Shown in pieces: positions 11,996 through 22,090 of a stretch of DNA of 60,000 nucleotides (the stretch's first letter is position 1; each line of letters opens with the position of its first letter). The stretch spans positions 156,217,293 through 156,277,292 of the forward strand of contig CM043958.1 in NCBI GenBank assembly GCA_014529385.2, written 5' to 3'. The translations under genes and the position numbers were made by a program. The notes beneath the pieces were generated by a model. The model saw only the letters and a program-made list of their open reading frames with translations. It did not search any database and was not told where the DNA came from. Origin of the DNA: Adiantum capillus-veneris (taxonomy: Eukaryota > Streptophyta > Polypodiopsida > Polypodiales > Pteridaceae).

Positions 11996-13780
11996 CTGTT
12001 ACTTGCAAAGAAAACAGGAAACCTCGATGGCGAATGCCAATAAGCATCTTGCTTATACCCTTCTCTTGCACAGCATTAATTTTTTCATGCATTGACCGAG
12101 TATGCATAAATTAGGGCCACATTAATCGGCCAAGCATTAGCACAAATTTTTCAACCTATGCACGGTACATACTCCGAGGCGATACCTGGTCGTCCGGGAG
12201 GACTCCGGCTAGGAGGGGGGGAGGCATTCTCAAATGCGAAACTAATAGCAGGAAGAGCAAAAAAGGGCATGATTTTTGACTATTTTAAGGGTTGTTGTTC
12301 GATTGAGAAATTTTCTGGACTAACCCAAGTACATATGTCCTTATACAGCATGTATCTATAGGTATATGGGGCCAAACGCCAAATCAAGCCCCTAGGTGTG
12401 TGTGTATAAGTAGAAATAGCCATTTTTCGAGCGAAATATTGGTAAAACGGAGAAATCCGACCATGAAAATTGCTTGTGAGTGTATATAATGTTTTGCAGT
12501 GATGTTTGTGATTTATTATGATTTTTGGGGATTTTTTGGGTTTGATTTGCTATTTTCCTTTTAGTTTTGCTAATTTTCGGCAGAAAAACTTCAAAAATAC
12601 AAAAAGTAGTTGAAAAACGATCGTAATGAAAAACAAAAAATATGGGGATGATCAGTGACTATAGGACAACCTATGGTACAATGGGGGTGCAATTATCAGA
12701 CTGGAGCGGAAAGCATGTTTTGGCCAGATTTTGATCGAAATGCCAAATTGCTGGTAAACAGAGCAAATGGAGTCCAAATCAAGAAATTTTTTAGCCTAAA
12801 CCGCATCTCGCAAGAAGTTGGGAGCACATGTCAAATTTCATGAAAAGTGGTTCGGGGACCTCCATTATAAGAAATTTTCACCTCATTTTTAGCTCATTTT
12901 CACTATTGACATTTGAGAGAGAGCTTCTACCACCTAGAGCGAGCGGAACTTTCAGCAACTTCTACGACGCGCACGACTATCCGACGAGCTTCATAAATGA
13001 GAGGTAGCTCACCGCCTTGAGCTTTTCGTGCACGTTTGTTGTTTTGTCGCGAAAACTAGCGTAGGGTTCATACACAAAGCGGGCAGTAGAGACCTACAAG
13101 TAGAAGCGGCCACCTAACGGCTAACCCAAAAGCAATGAGACTTCATCGGCAGCTTACCCTAGCATAGGAGACCAGTCTTGGATGTCCAAAGGTAGTATAA
13201 AACCATCGGGAAAAACCCTAATTCTTAGAATCCCACAAGAGGCCACCAAATGGGAAATCGGCGAAAAGGCGCCCAAATGCTACCAAAATTCATGGGTAGG
13301 AGCATCTCGACATGCTCGACAAGTCTATGTAGCCCACGTGACCAAAAGTGACCCGAAGCGGCACTAAACTTCAGAAACGGCATCAGACACAAAAAGCGTC
13401 AAATAGCTCTCGCGGCCAAACCGCATGTCCATTTGCCACCAAACTTCACGAGCGGCCTTCCTAGACCATCAACAACCAAGTCCTATGGTGGTAGACCACC
13501 ACAAATCATCGAAGACATGTAAACACAACCACGGGTGCTTCTAGAGCGACAAATTGCCAAATGAAGCTCCGGTGAAGCCAAAGTCGACAAAAACCATACG
13601 GCAAGGATCCCCAAGGGATCGGGAAGCTATGGAGACCAACATCAAGAAATTTCATCGCCAAAAAGCACTCCAAAATTCAGAAAACGGCTCGAAGTCTCTA
13701 AAATCCACATAGGGAGTTACTTTCTATCCATTTGAATTTTTTGTTGAAATTAAGCTTAAAAGGGACTCAGGGGGACCAAG
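11996..13780 (+). other. A1 noncoding 3' region with polypurine-like box
   Basis: No credible ORF. The first 230 bases match A2 after its ORF3 (56690-56880), including GCCAATAAGCA, TTGCTTATACCC, CTTGCACAGCAT and the AGGAGGACTCC box. A purine box CTAGGAGGGGGGGAGG at 12208-12223 also occurs in A3 at about 26765-26780. Around 12365-12410 a segment with TATGGGGCCAAA and CCCCTAGGTGTGTG recurs in A2 near 57000 and in A3 near 26996-27012. A GA-rich stretch at 12915-12990 resembles the transcribed part of the LTR at 15780. It may be a long 3' UTR (preferred) or a diverged LTR. Confidence 0.55.
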
Positions 13781-14720
13781 GGCAGGCACTAGTGACAAAT
13801 TCTATGGAAAAATCATCAGGAGACATCCTACGCGTAGGATGTCTCAAGGGCATTTCTGGGAACAAAACCCAACATTCTTCATCACACACATTTTTTGATT
13901 GACCTTTACATGCTAGCCACCAAGTTTCATCACATTTGGACCAAAATTGACCTCATATGCATGAAAAACGCAAAGTTAGGGCATAGAGGCAATAATGGGC
14001 CATAGACCTACCAAAACTTGTCCAAATCACATGAAACTTGCACAACACATTCACAAGCACATAACCAACCAATCTGTGTGGTCAGAAGCAAAAATTGATG
14101 AAGTAGACATCCTACGCGTAGGATGTCTATTTGACATTTTTGGCCTACAGAGGGTGTTTGTCCATTCCAGATCCAATCATATCATCTTCAAGAGCTCATA
14201 TACCAAGTTTGAAGCCATTCTAATCATTTTTGACCCCCAACACCTTCAAGATACACTTTTTGAGCCCAAAAACACTACACAAGCTTTTACCAGCATCAAT
14301 TCTTGTCCAAATCAAAATCCAAGAGCATGGACATGTTCCATATGCCAAGGACTACCCACAGAACAAATCCCATGCCATTTTGATGAAAAAGACATCCTAC
14401 GCGTAGGATGTCTCCATCATATTTTTTACTTTCTGTGCAAAGAGTGACATCATGGGAGCTAATACCATGGTGCAATGAGCCCATATATCAATTTTCAACC
14501 CATTTGGACATCACTTGCTACCTGTTATAGACTTTCTACCCAATTTGTGACCTAAAGCCTGAATCAGCCCAAAAATGCACTTTTTGATGCCCAAATCCAA
14601 ATCCAAGCACATGGCCATGTTCCACAGGCCAAGGACTACCAGCATGTCAAGTATCACCCAATTCTGATGAAAAAGACATCTTACGCGTAGGATGTCTAAA
14701 TAGAAATTTTTTGCCAGAAT
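13780..14720. repeat. tandem array, 284-bp unit with a 24-bp palindrome
   Basis: Four palindromes at 13821-13844, 14105-14128, 14390-14413 and 14674-14697, spaced 284, 285 and 284 bases. Each is the half-site AGACATCCTACG followed directly by its reverse complement. The first three are perfect; the fourth has one C-to-T change. Flanks are related but more diverged (for example the phrases around 14330 and 14620 sharing AAGGACTACC). The array sits upstream of ORF4 and has a relative at 48317-49518. Confidence 0.95.
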
Positions 14721-14862
14721 TGCACTGTGAGCACATGCACAGTTTCACAAGTTCCTTTTAAGCTTTATTTTCAAATTTCAAGTCATTTGGATAGATAAAA
14801 CTCAGTTTCTCAGCAAATATGGAAAAAACGCTAACTTCGGACTACTGAGTGCAATAGGATCT

Positions 14863-15792
14863 ATGGAAGCCGCAAAGTCACCAGCAAAGAAGAAAAGAAT
14901 GACCATAAAATATTACCTAGAAGAGGTAGAGCCCTTCGTCATACCAGAAGGAACTCTAAAGCCAACAAGCACATGGATCCAAGAAGATCTTCTGGAATCC
15001 AATGATCTAAAGATTTACCAAGGCGTGTTCAAAGACACCGACGAAAACGTGATAGAGCTACCAATGTTACCGCGAGAACTCAATGAGTTTGTCAGAAGCA
15101 AGATGGCAGAGTATCTCAAGAAGATTGATCTCCACAATTACTTTGAAGCGGTGCCGGCAGGTATTGACATAAAAAGAGTCTGGGAATTTGTGACAACAAT
15201 AACAGAAGATGGAGTGGCCAGAGTAACAGATCTGTAGGGCAAGCCAGGCACCGAGATTCTAATCACAGAAAGAGTGGTGGCAGTTGCACTAGACCTCTCC
15301 AATAAGGGGGATAGTGTAACCAAAAGAAGAGACGAAGTAAAGGTGTACACTGAAAAGAAAGCCAACTATACCTTTGAAGATATTGCCAACCCCAAAGTGG
15401 CAATCATGAGCCAGCTGTACAATCAATATTTCCATATGTGTACAAAGCGGCCACAAAAGTACAGGATGCCACCTACAGCAATTGCCACAACATTCACCTG
15501 GGCAATGCAGAAAAGCAAGCCGAAGATCATCAATTATGCAGCTTATGTACATGATAATTTGGTTAAGATGGGCAACAAGAACCCCACATACATCGTGCCG
15601 GGTGAGCTAATCATGAACGTGATTTATGGGGCATTGCACACCAAGGTAAGATGGCCCGACCCTCCATCACAAAACGATTGGCTGAGGCTCAAAGTCGCTA
15701 CTCAAGATGCGCGAAACCATAAGATGAAGAAGCAACTCAACAGCCATGTTGGGGATGACATGAGCAAGGAGGGGGGGAGTGTTAGAAGCTAG
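14863..15792 (+). pseudogene. ORF4, unrecognised retroelement protein ending inside the LTR
   Basis: A frame of about 310 codons broken by a single TAG at 15235-15237. Residues 1-12 are basic (KSPAKKKRM). The body has conserved-looking blocks such as KYYLEEVEPFVIPEG, LPMLPRELNEFV and YFEAVPAGIDIKRVWEFV, then, after the stop, VALDLSNKGDS, IATTFTWAMQ and YIVPGELIMNVIYGAL. I do not recognise the family. Length and style recall gag-like ORFs of plant Ty3 elements (Athila-type ORF1), but this is only an impression. The last codons are written over the polypurine tract (KEGGSV) and the stop lies 13 bases inside the LTR, so it was transcribed as part of the element whose LTR starts at 15780. The absence of other stops makes it one of the best preserved frames in the window. 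Confidence 0.6.
15766..15779 (+). promoter_or_regulatory. polypurine tract
   Basis: AAGGAGGGGGGGAG immediately before TGTTAG. A purine run directly followed by TG marks plus-strand priming and the start of a 3' LTR. A2 has the equivalent at 58436-58446. Confidence 0.85.
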
Positions 15793-16701
15793 ACACACCC
15801 TACGGAAACTGACTTCTCGGCAGATTATCATTTTTTTGTAATTATTCATTTATTGAGAAAACTCGACATTTCACCTTGTAAATATTGGGGCTTACAGAAG
15901 TTTCCAAATTGTATCCTAGTTTTGATAGTTAGATTGAGTAGATGGTTGATTTGGAACTTTAGGGTTTGAGAATTGTAAGGTATTTTATATCACTTTTTGA
16001 CCTTAATGAAGCACCTTTTTGTCATTTTAAAAAAAGAAGTTTTAAGTCTGTGAGTGAGCGTACTGTGTACGAGAGAGAGTGAGAGCTACGTGTGTACCGG
16101 TGGTCAAAATCGAGTGCGGAGAAGTGCAGCGTGTTGCCCCCGACGAGAGCTACGCGCCAATACCTACATTGCGCGCGTACGGTCTGGTTTTGCGAGCTCC
16201 TTCTACGAGCTTCATTTGGTGATTTGGTGAGCATATGTTGTCCAATTTTGCATTGCAGCATATCCACGCGTTCACATTGAGTAGAGCTACACATTAGGCA
16301 CTTTAGATTTCGAAAACGAAGATCTGCAAATTTTGGCCAGACATCCTACGTGATTTTGCACCAGGTGTTTTGGGTTGGGGTTTTGGTTCATAGACCTTAG
16401 GGAGAGCAACCTATTGGTGTTAGTAGGGTCTCCTTCAAGTTCTGTGGTGTTTCGAGATTGTTTGATGGATGTTCGGCTCTAGAAAGTGTTGTAGGAAGTT
16501 TCCTCTTATGCACTCTTGAAGGTTGTGACTTAGACATTGGGTAGAGACCTCTGTAGAAATTATTTAGGAGTCGGTCGAGTGTAGGTTGACACCTTATGCT
16601 TGCTTCCACGCGCCTGTGGGTCGAACTTCGTCCTTAGCTGACAAATCTTGTTAGGTGAGTTCTCGTTGTGCTGACGTTCATCGCGGCGTATCCATCCAAC
16701 A
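15780..16701 (+). mobile_element. LTR of family A (A1 3' LTR)
   Basis: Starts TGTTAGAAGC after the polypurine tract and probably ends CCATCCAACA, where B2 integrase sequence begins without a gap. The interior has TTTTATATCA near 15984-15993 as a possible TATA element and a GA-rich stretch (GAGAGAGAGTGAGAGCTACG) near 16070-16090. The A2 LTR at 58447 has a similar GA-rich stretch and GAGAGCTACGC. A half palindrome GACATCCTACG at about 16341-16351 is the same half-site as in the 13.8-14.7 kb array. The start is firm; the end is inferred from the junction. Confidence 0.7.
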
Positions 16702-17553
16702 TATCTGAAGCTCCATACTGCTGTTTGGGCATATAGGACAGCTTATAAGGTCACCACTGGACTAACACCATTTGGAATGGTGTATGGCACTGAAGTTGTT
16801 GTACCTATGGAATTTGTGATTCCCAGTCTTAGAATGGCAGTAGACTATGTATTGGATTTCAATCATATTCTTAAACAGAGCCTGGAGGAGTTAGCACAGT
16901 TGGATGAGTTGAGAGAGAGGGCTATGCTGGAATAGGAAATTGTTCAGCAAAGAAGGAAACACTGGCATGATAGACGCATCAAAGTTACGGAGTTTCAGAA
17001 AGATGATTTGGTTCTACTCTATCAATCCAAACTGGATCCTAAGAAACCAAACTTAAAGATAGCTTGGGCAGGTCCATATGAAGTCAATTGGGTGTCTTTG
17101 AATGGCACAGTAAGGTTGAAAGATTTATATGGATTACTACTGCCAGGTGTTTATAATGGGGCCAAGATCAAGCTATATTATTCGAATGAAAAAGAGACTT
17201 CTAGGGAAGAACATACTAGAATTTTGGGAACTAATGGCCTGGGAAATTCAGAGTCAGCTTTTCTAAACCTTTTTCATGTACAACCAGGACCAGAGCCAGT
17301 ACGACCAGGACCAGAACCGGGACTAGAGCTAGTCAAGGGGTCAGAAAAGTCTCAGCACGACAAAAACATGTCAGAAGCAGAATCAATAAAGTGTCAAATC
17401 CAGTATCAGTTTTTATGGGGAAAAGGGCCAATGGGACTGTCTATGATAATCATTTTAAGGAACTTGGAGAGTATTAGCCAATGCATGTATGCCACATCAC
17501 TGGTGGTGCACAGAACTCTAGGAATGGTAAGTAGTGGAGCTTTTATGGCATGA
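16702..17553 (+). pseudogene. Ty3 family B copy 2: integrase C-terminal part
   Basis: Begins abruptly with the end of the integrase core (LHTAVWAYRTAYKVT, TPFGMVYGTEVVVPMEF). One TAG at about 16933 precedes QRRKHWHDRRIKV, DDLVLLYQSKLDPKKPNLKIAW and GPYEVNWVSLNGTVRLKD. The frame is open from 17008 to 17553 and continues into a low-complexity tail with repeated PGPEP (about 17285-17330), which may be a linker to the next ORF. It matches B1 (3100-3530) closely. The missing upstream part and direct contact with the A1 LTR suggest that A1 inserted into, or recombined with, a family B element. Confidence 0.88.
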
Positions 17554-17574
17554 ACGCGTATAACAGTAAGGCGA

Positions 17575-18640
17575 GTGGGCATTTTTCCTCATAAGTCTCC
17601 TACGCAACGCCTGCCCACTATTACACATTCACCATCGCCGCCAAGCTGTGAGGCTTCTTCACTACAACCACAAACTTCTTCGTCCAAAGTATCTGTCAAT
17701 TGCTGTCTATCCTTACCAGCCACACCTGATGGCTTTGACTCTCCAAGTAATTCTTCTTCCTCTACAAATATCATCTTCACAGTGTATGTGTAGAAGAAAA
17801 ATGTCGTAGAAGTTGCAGGATACCTTAGATGAAACTTCCACACTTATCACTTCTATTAAAGCTTCTGTACCACTCATTCCCCAGCGGTATGTGTTTAAGC
17901 GGAAGTGTTGCTGCGACTGTGGGATTTCCATGTGGTAGTGCAAGCCACAAGATTAGATTTTGATACGTCTATCATCAAGCAGGTTCTTGATTCCTTCAAT
18001 ACCGATGATGGCAGTGCTGTACTGTATGGTAGGAAAGTGTCAGCAACACCTGACGACATTGCTTATGATTTCATAATTCCAAATAAGCCGAAGCTGACCA
18101 TTGCAACTGCAGAACAAATAAGTTCAGCTCTCAAGGAAGGCAAAGCAACCAAGAAAAAACAAAAGGCCAGTGCACAAGGGGTTCTAGTAGCGGGCCTGGA
18201 CATCCCTGTTGCTTATCAATTTGTGGTTGAAGCTTTTAGTTTTAAAAATAACCCTACATATGTATCAGAGAAGCTGTTTGCTATGTTGCTTGCCAAAAGA
18301 TTAGATGTTACATCTCCGATCAACTTGTGTTAGATTTTGTCTCATAATGTGCTTCAGAAGACTGCCAAGTTGAAATCTCAGAGTGTTTTCAAAGCTTGGT
18401 ATGTTTGGCAGTTTTTGTATTGGGCAACGTCTCCAGATGCTCATTGTCAGGTACGAATGGCTTGGAAGCAGAAGCCCATTCTAGCGACCAACAATGTTGA
18501 GTTATCTTCAGATGAAGAAGCTCCAGGCACTCAGTTAGCTCTTACTAGACAGAAGAGGAAGCCCACGGAGGTGGAAGCCAGTAGTTCAAAGAAACTGAAG
18601 GCTACATTGGCCAAAGTAGTGCTTTCTTAAAGCAATTAGA
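17575..18640 (+). pseudogene. B2 downstream ORF, first part
   Basis: Ser/Pro/Thr-rich start (17575-17793), then, after a frameshift, an open frame 17905-18333 and, after one TAG, 18337-18630. Features in order: a helical block with LDFDTSIIKQVLDSFN, a block LYGRKVSATPDDIAYDFIIP, a Lys-rich turn (KATKKKQKASAQG), then VAYQFVVEAFSFKNNPTYVSEKL and VFKAWYVWQFLYWAT. The last two recur in B1 (4730-4893). The order of a FY-like helix followed by V-G/A-T-x-x-x-I resembles the 'putative plant transposon protein' regions next to Athila-type ORFs, but this is weak. No catalytic motif is visible. The C-terminus is acidic then basic (SSDEEAPG, TRQKRKP). Confidence 0.6.
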
Positions 18641-18744
18641 AACTCAGGTTAAGCCTTTGCATACTGCAAAATTTTTGGCCGGCCAGACTTTAGTAGCTCA
18701 AACTTCAGCAACACCTGAAGAATAAGCTCTAGCACGGATTACTG

Positions 18745-19345
18745 TTTGGACCAGCCAGCAAGGCAAGCAGAGCTGAATCCAGCAAGGCAAGCAGAGCTGA
18801 ATCTAGCAAACACTATTGCTAAAAAAGACCAGCCAAAAAGAACTAGTGCTAAGAAACTGGCAGTTCATACTGATAAAGGAAAAGGTCCAGTGGAAGATCC
18901 AGCTAAGAGGTCTCACCAAGATCACAAATCAGCTGCTTCAACTTACTGTGGAGTCCTTTAAGATCCCTAAAAAGGATATGACGGCTAAACCAAGACTAGG
19001 GCCACAGTACAGAGAAATGGTTGAGATTCTCTTTGAAGCCAAGATTAAAACAAATCAACCTCTTCCAGAGGGATGGATCCACATAGCTTCACATTATCAT
19101 AAAGTAGCCAAAACCCATTTGAAAAAGGGTAGATGCATGCCGTATGATCCCGACACCAAAACTTACAATCCTCTCACGCCTTATGAATTGGAGATGTCCA
19201 CTGCAAGGCGGGATCAGCTTGAGCAAGAGGCCATTTACAGACTTATCTAGAAGGACAATGCTGGCAGTGGGACTTTTGAGGCACCGGCGTAGAAGAAGGG
19301 CAAGAGGAAGCGGGTTCAGTGGAAGGATACTGGGTAGTTCCATCT
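18745..19345 (+). pseudogene. B2 downstream ORF, second part
   Basis: After a frame change the coding style continues: an Ala/Gln/Lys-rich stretch (DQPARQAELN twice), then in another frame IPKKDMTAKPRLGPQYREMVEILFEAK in pieces, GWIHIASHYHKVAKTHLKKG, CMPYDPDTKTYNPLTPYELEM and DQLEQEAIYRLI, ending in a basic segment KKGKRKRVQW across two stops. Codon-like continuity and the dense Tyr/Trp/His pattern suggest a real domain, but I do not recognise it and have no second copy in the window. Confidence 0.45.
18755..18802 (+). repeat. 24-bp in-frame tandem duplication
   Basis: Two copies of CCAGCAAGGCAAGCAGAGCT plus GAAT back to back, encoding PARQAELN twice. The length is a multiple of three, so the frame is kept. 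Confidence 0.95.
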
Positions 19346-19563
19346 CAGAATTAGATGGTGGACTTTCCCAGTGAGCCGCTGAAATTTCTTTGGCTGGGCA
19401 CCCTTGGAATTACAATTATAGGGGTGTCAAGCACTCAACAAGCATGAAGTATGGTATAAAGCTAGCAATACCAGAAGAGCTAGCAATTTTCCGAAGGAGT
19501 ACTATCATAAGGAACATTGGCCTACTCATGAGGAACATAGGCCAACTCAGCAAACAGACAGAT

Positions 19564-19592
19564 GGGTTTAGGGTTTAGGGTTTAGGGTTTGG
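19564..19592. repeat. interstitial telomere-like TTTAGGG repeat
   Basis: GGGTTTAGGGTTTAGGG and onward gives three complete TTTAGGG units plus flanking partial units. TTTAGGG is the common plant telomere unit. The tract is too short to be a telomere and lies just upstream of an LTR. Confidence 0.9.
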
Positions 19593-20180
19593 GCCACAGC
19601 CAGAAACCCAAATGGGTTCCTCAACACCAATTCAGAATCAAGCAGTGGGTTTTTTTTCAAAAAAAATGGAGTTATGCCAAAATTCAAGAAAGGAGGTAAG
19701 GATGTAGAAGGTGAAGACAGTCCCAGCAGTTGGGAACTATCTCTTGGAAGGCCGAACAGTGGATCAGCCACTTGTCAGTAATTACCACGAGAAGTTACTA
19801 CAGTAACTCCTGGGAGCTATAAATAGGACCCATTACATTGTAATTGGGCTACTTGCGTTTTGTACTTCTTAGTTCTTGGCTTAGTTGTTTATCTTTCAGC
19901 TTTAGCTTTCCATGTATTCTCAAGCTACGAGCCTTTCGCTTCTAGCTTCACTCTGTAATCATCACTGCTGTAATCATTTGAGCCCAAACTTATTACACAT
20001 TGTATTGATTGTCCTTGAACCATTAATCTATATCTGCAAATACTTTCCAGGCGTTCAATATGTCTCTCATCTCAGTGTACTATTTTAGTTTAGTTAACTA
20101 TTTCAGCCAGTCTCAGTTCTCTGTTCCAATTTCACTAACTAAACTGACGACCTACCAATAGCTTTAAATTCTAACACTGG
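19593..20180 (+). mobile_element. probable family B LTR
   Basis: Shares with 26080-26640 the series ATGCCAAAATTCAAGAAAGGAGGTAAGGA (written in part), TTACTACAGTAA-like sequence, the TATA box CTATAAATAGGACCCATTA at 19817-19835, and a C/T-rich downstream half. A PBS-like CTGGAATCAGC follows at about 20177-20187, close to the initiator tRNA-Met type TGGTATCAGAGC. Exact 5' end not seen. Confidence 0.6.
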
Positions 20181-20289
20181 AATCAGCTATCTGAAGAGAT
20201 CAGCTCCAATTCCACCTTACTCTTTCTCTATGAAACTGATCAAATAGATGACGATGCCACTAAGTCATGACAAAATACAATTGTGAATT

Positions 20290-20728
20290 CCACATGACAA
20301 TTGATGGAGGCTCAAGCATCAGTCTCTAGTACAAAAATGGATGCATTGAAGGAAGAACTACAGTAGACTAAGGAAAAAGCCACGTTACTAAAGAAAGAAA
20401 TAATAGAATGGGGAAACAATATTGCATTTTCCAATTGACCAAAATCAAAGTGCCCAGATGATATCTACCCTCCAACAAAAGATAGCCAATATGATGGTTG
20501 AAAATGCTGGAATGGAAGAATAGAAATATACTGCCCAACAAGCGGCAAAAAGTTTAAAACATTGTTGAACCTAAACAGGGTTGACTATAGAACACTTTAT
20601 GAAACTCACAACCTCATGAAGAAAGCTATACTTGAAAAGTATATCTATCAATCTCTAGTATACATTGTGGATTTTGATGAAGACCTGACTCTAAATCTCG
20701 CTGATCTACAAAAGGTCATAAGCGGAAA
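20290..20728 (+). pseudogene. family B gag-like N-terminus, truncated
   Basis: After the LTR and PBS-like site, a frame with stops carries MEAQ-type start residues (QASVSSTKMDALKEELQ, KEKATLLKKEIIEW), a coiled-coil-like pattern, then VDYRTLYETHNLMKKAIL and VDFDEDLTLNLADLQKVI. It is cut off by the poly(G) tract at 20729. Position directly after an LTR supports a gag start, but there is no zinc knuckle. Confidence 0.45.
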
Positions 20729-20760
<32 letters not shown>

Positions 20761-20946
20761 CTATGTATAAATAGTGTATATTGCGTGCTTTCAAGGACTA
20801 TTTATAAAAGTCTTTTCTAGAAATTTTAGACAAGTAATATACACCCTTTTTCTATTCAATTTGTAATTTTTTTTCCCAATTCCATTTTAGGGTATCCTTT
20901 TGTATGTGAAAATATGAGAAAAATTTAATTAAAAAACCCCTTCTAC
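20729..20946 (-). mobile_element. short element ending in poly(G) (copy 1, inverted)
   Basis: Begins with 32 consecutive G at 20729-20760. The following 185 bases are the reverse complement of 54650-54833, including TATGTATAAATAGTG, TTTCAAGGACTATTT, CCCAATTCCATTTT and GTATGTGAAAAT. The two copies differ by small indels. The far end near 20946 is less certain than in the second copy. Confidence 0.8.
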
Positions 20947-20949
20947 TAA

Positions 20950-21730
20950 GCCATGATGGAGCTCTTCAATAACTAGAAGGCACAAGATGACGACCACGAC
21001 AAGGATGAAAAGGAGGACCCTGCTGATGAAGGGATAGATCTCACAAACCAGGGTGATGATGATGAGGATGATGATGATGCTAATACACCCCTCTCCTCCA
21101 CCACCAAGATCTACCACAAGAGGATCAAAGGCCACTAAGCACTAGGACTTTGAGGCCAATACCGAAGGGGACACTGGGGGATTAACACAAACATAGGAAT
21201 AGACTGGAACAAATTCATCCCCATAATAGACACAACCAACTCACCAACACAAACAAGACAAAAATATAGGATAGTCCAAAGGGTTGATAAAGGTAAGAAT
21301 TTTATTCCAGACTCAGATTCTAACTCAAACCATAACCACTCCACTAGGTTGTTGATGCTTAATAAGCGATTGAGGAAACAGAAAGCACTTCATAGAGGAG
21401 TTTCTACATGAAACCATTTACTCGGACATAGAAAGATCTCAAATGTTGTATGTGGGTGCTAGGCCAATGATTGGAAATCAGTCAATCACTTATCATAAAA
21501 TCAAGAAGCCTAGTAGTTGCCTCCGAACTCAATATGTGTCTTGGGAAGAGTACCAGAATGGTGTCTCACTACTGATGATATGGTGGTGAATCCCCACCCC
21601 AGGGACACTTCCACTGACAACTTGAAAGATTTGGGTTTACAATTGGAAATGCTTCTAGGCACCAAGCCCACTTACCAATGCATGAAAGACATTTGCATCC
21701 AACTGAACAAAATCCTCTTTTACAACTAGT
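20950..21730 (+). pseudogene. unidentified decayed coding remnant
   Basis: A frame around 20965-21137 is extremely acidic (DDDHDKDEKEDPADEG, then DDDEDDDDAN). Further fragments to 21730 show no recognisable motif. It follows the gag-like start at 20290-20728 across the poly(G) insertion, so it may be the remainder of that gag region. Confidence 0.3.
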
Positions 21731-22090
21731 CCGTTTTAGTACTTGAGTGGAGCACATCACTTATTGCATGTCACTTAAGGGTGAGTTCTCACTAAAACTA
21801 TTTACAAGCAGCCATAGTGGCTTATTGAATAAAAAGTCTAAAATATTGTGCAAAGGTAAACCGATCGAGAGGGTTATTATTTGCCAACACTTCCTTTTCA
21901 ACTCCCAAAATTCCAATCTACAAATCATCATCAACTCACTGTTAGTAAAATCAAATCTACAACACATAATTAACCATTAAGCCAACTATCCGAATTGCAG
22001 TTAACCACATAAGACTTCTCCTTGATTTTGAAAATGTACATGATTTTCAAGGATGCTAACTACTTTGGTTTTGCAGGAGCTATACAATAT
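21731..22090. other. no gene recognised
   Basis: No supported coding frame. The last bases are the left flank of the solo LTR insertion. Confidence 0.4.

Noticed and set aside
13780-14720. Palindrome array considered as a CRISPR-like array
   Set aside because: Spacers are about 260 bp and related to each other, and the context is a plant retroelement.
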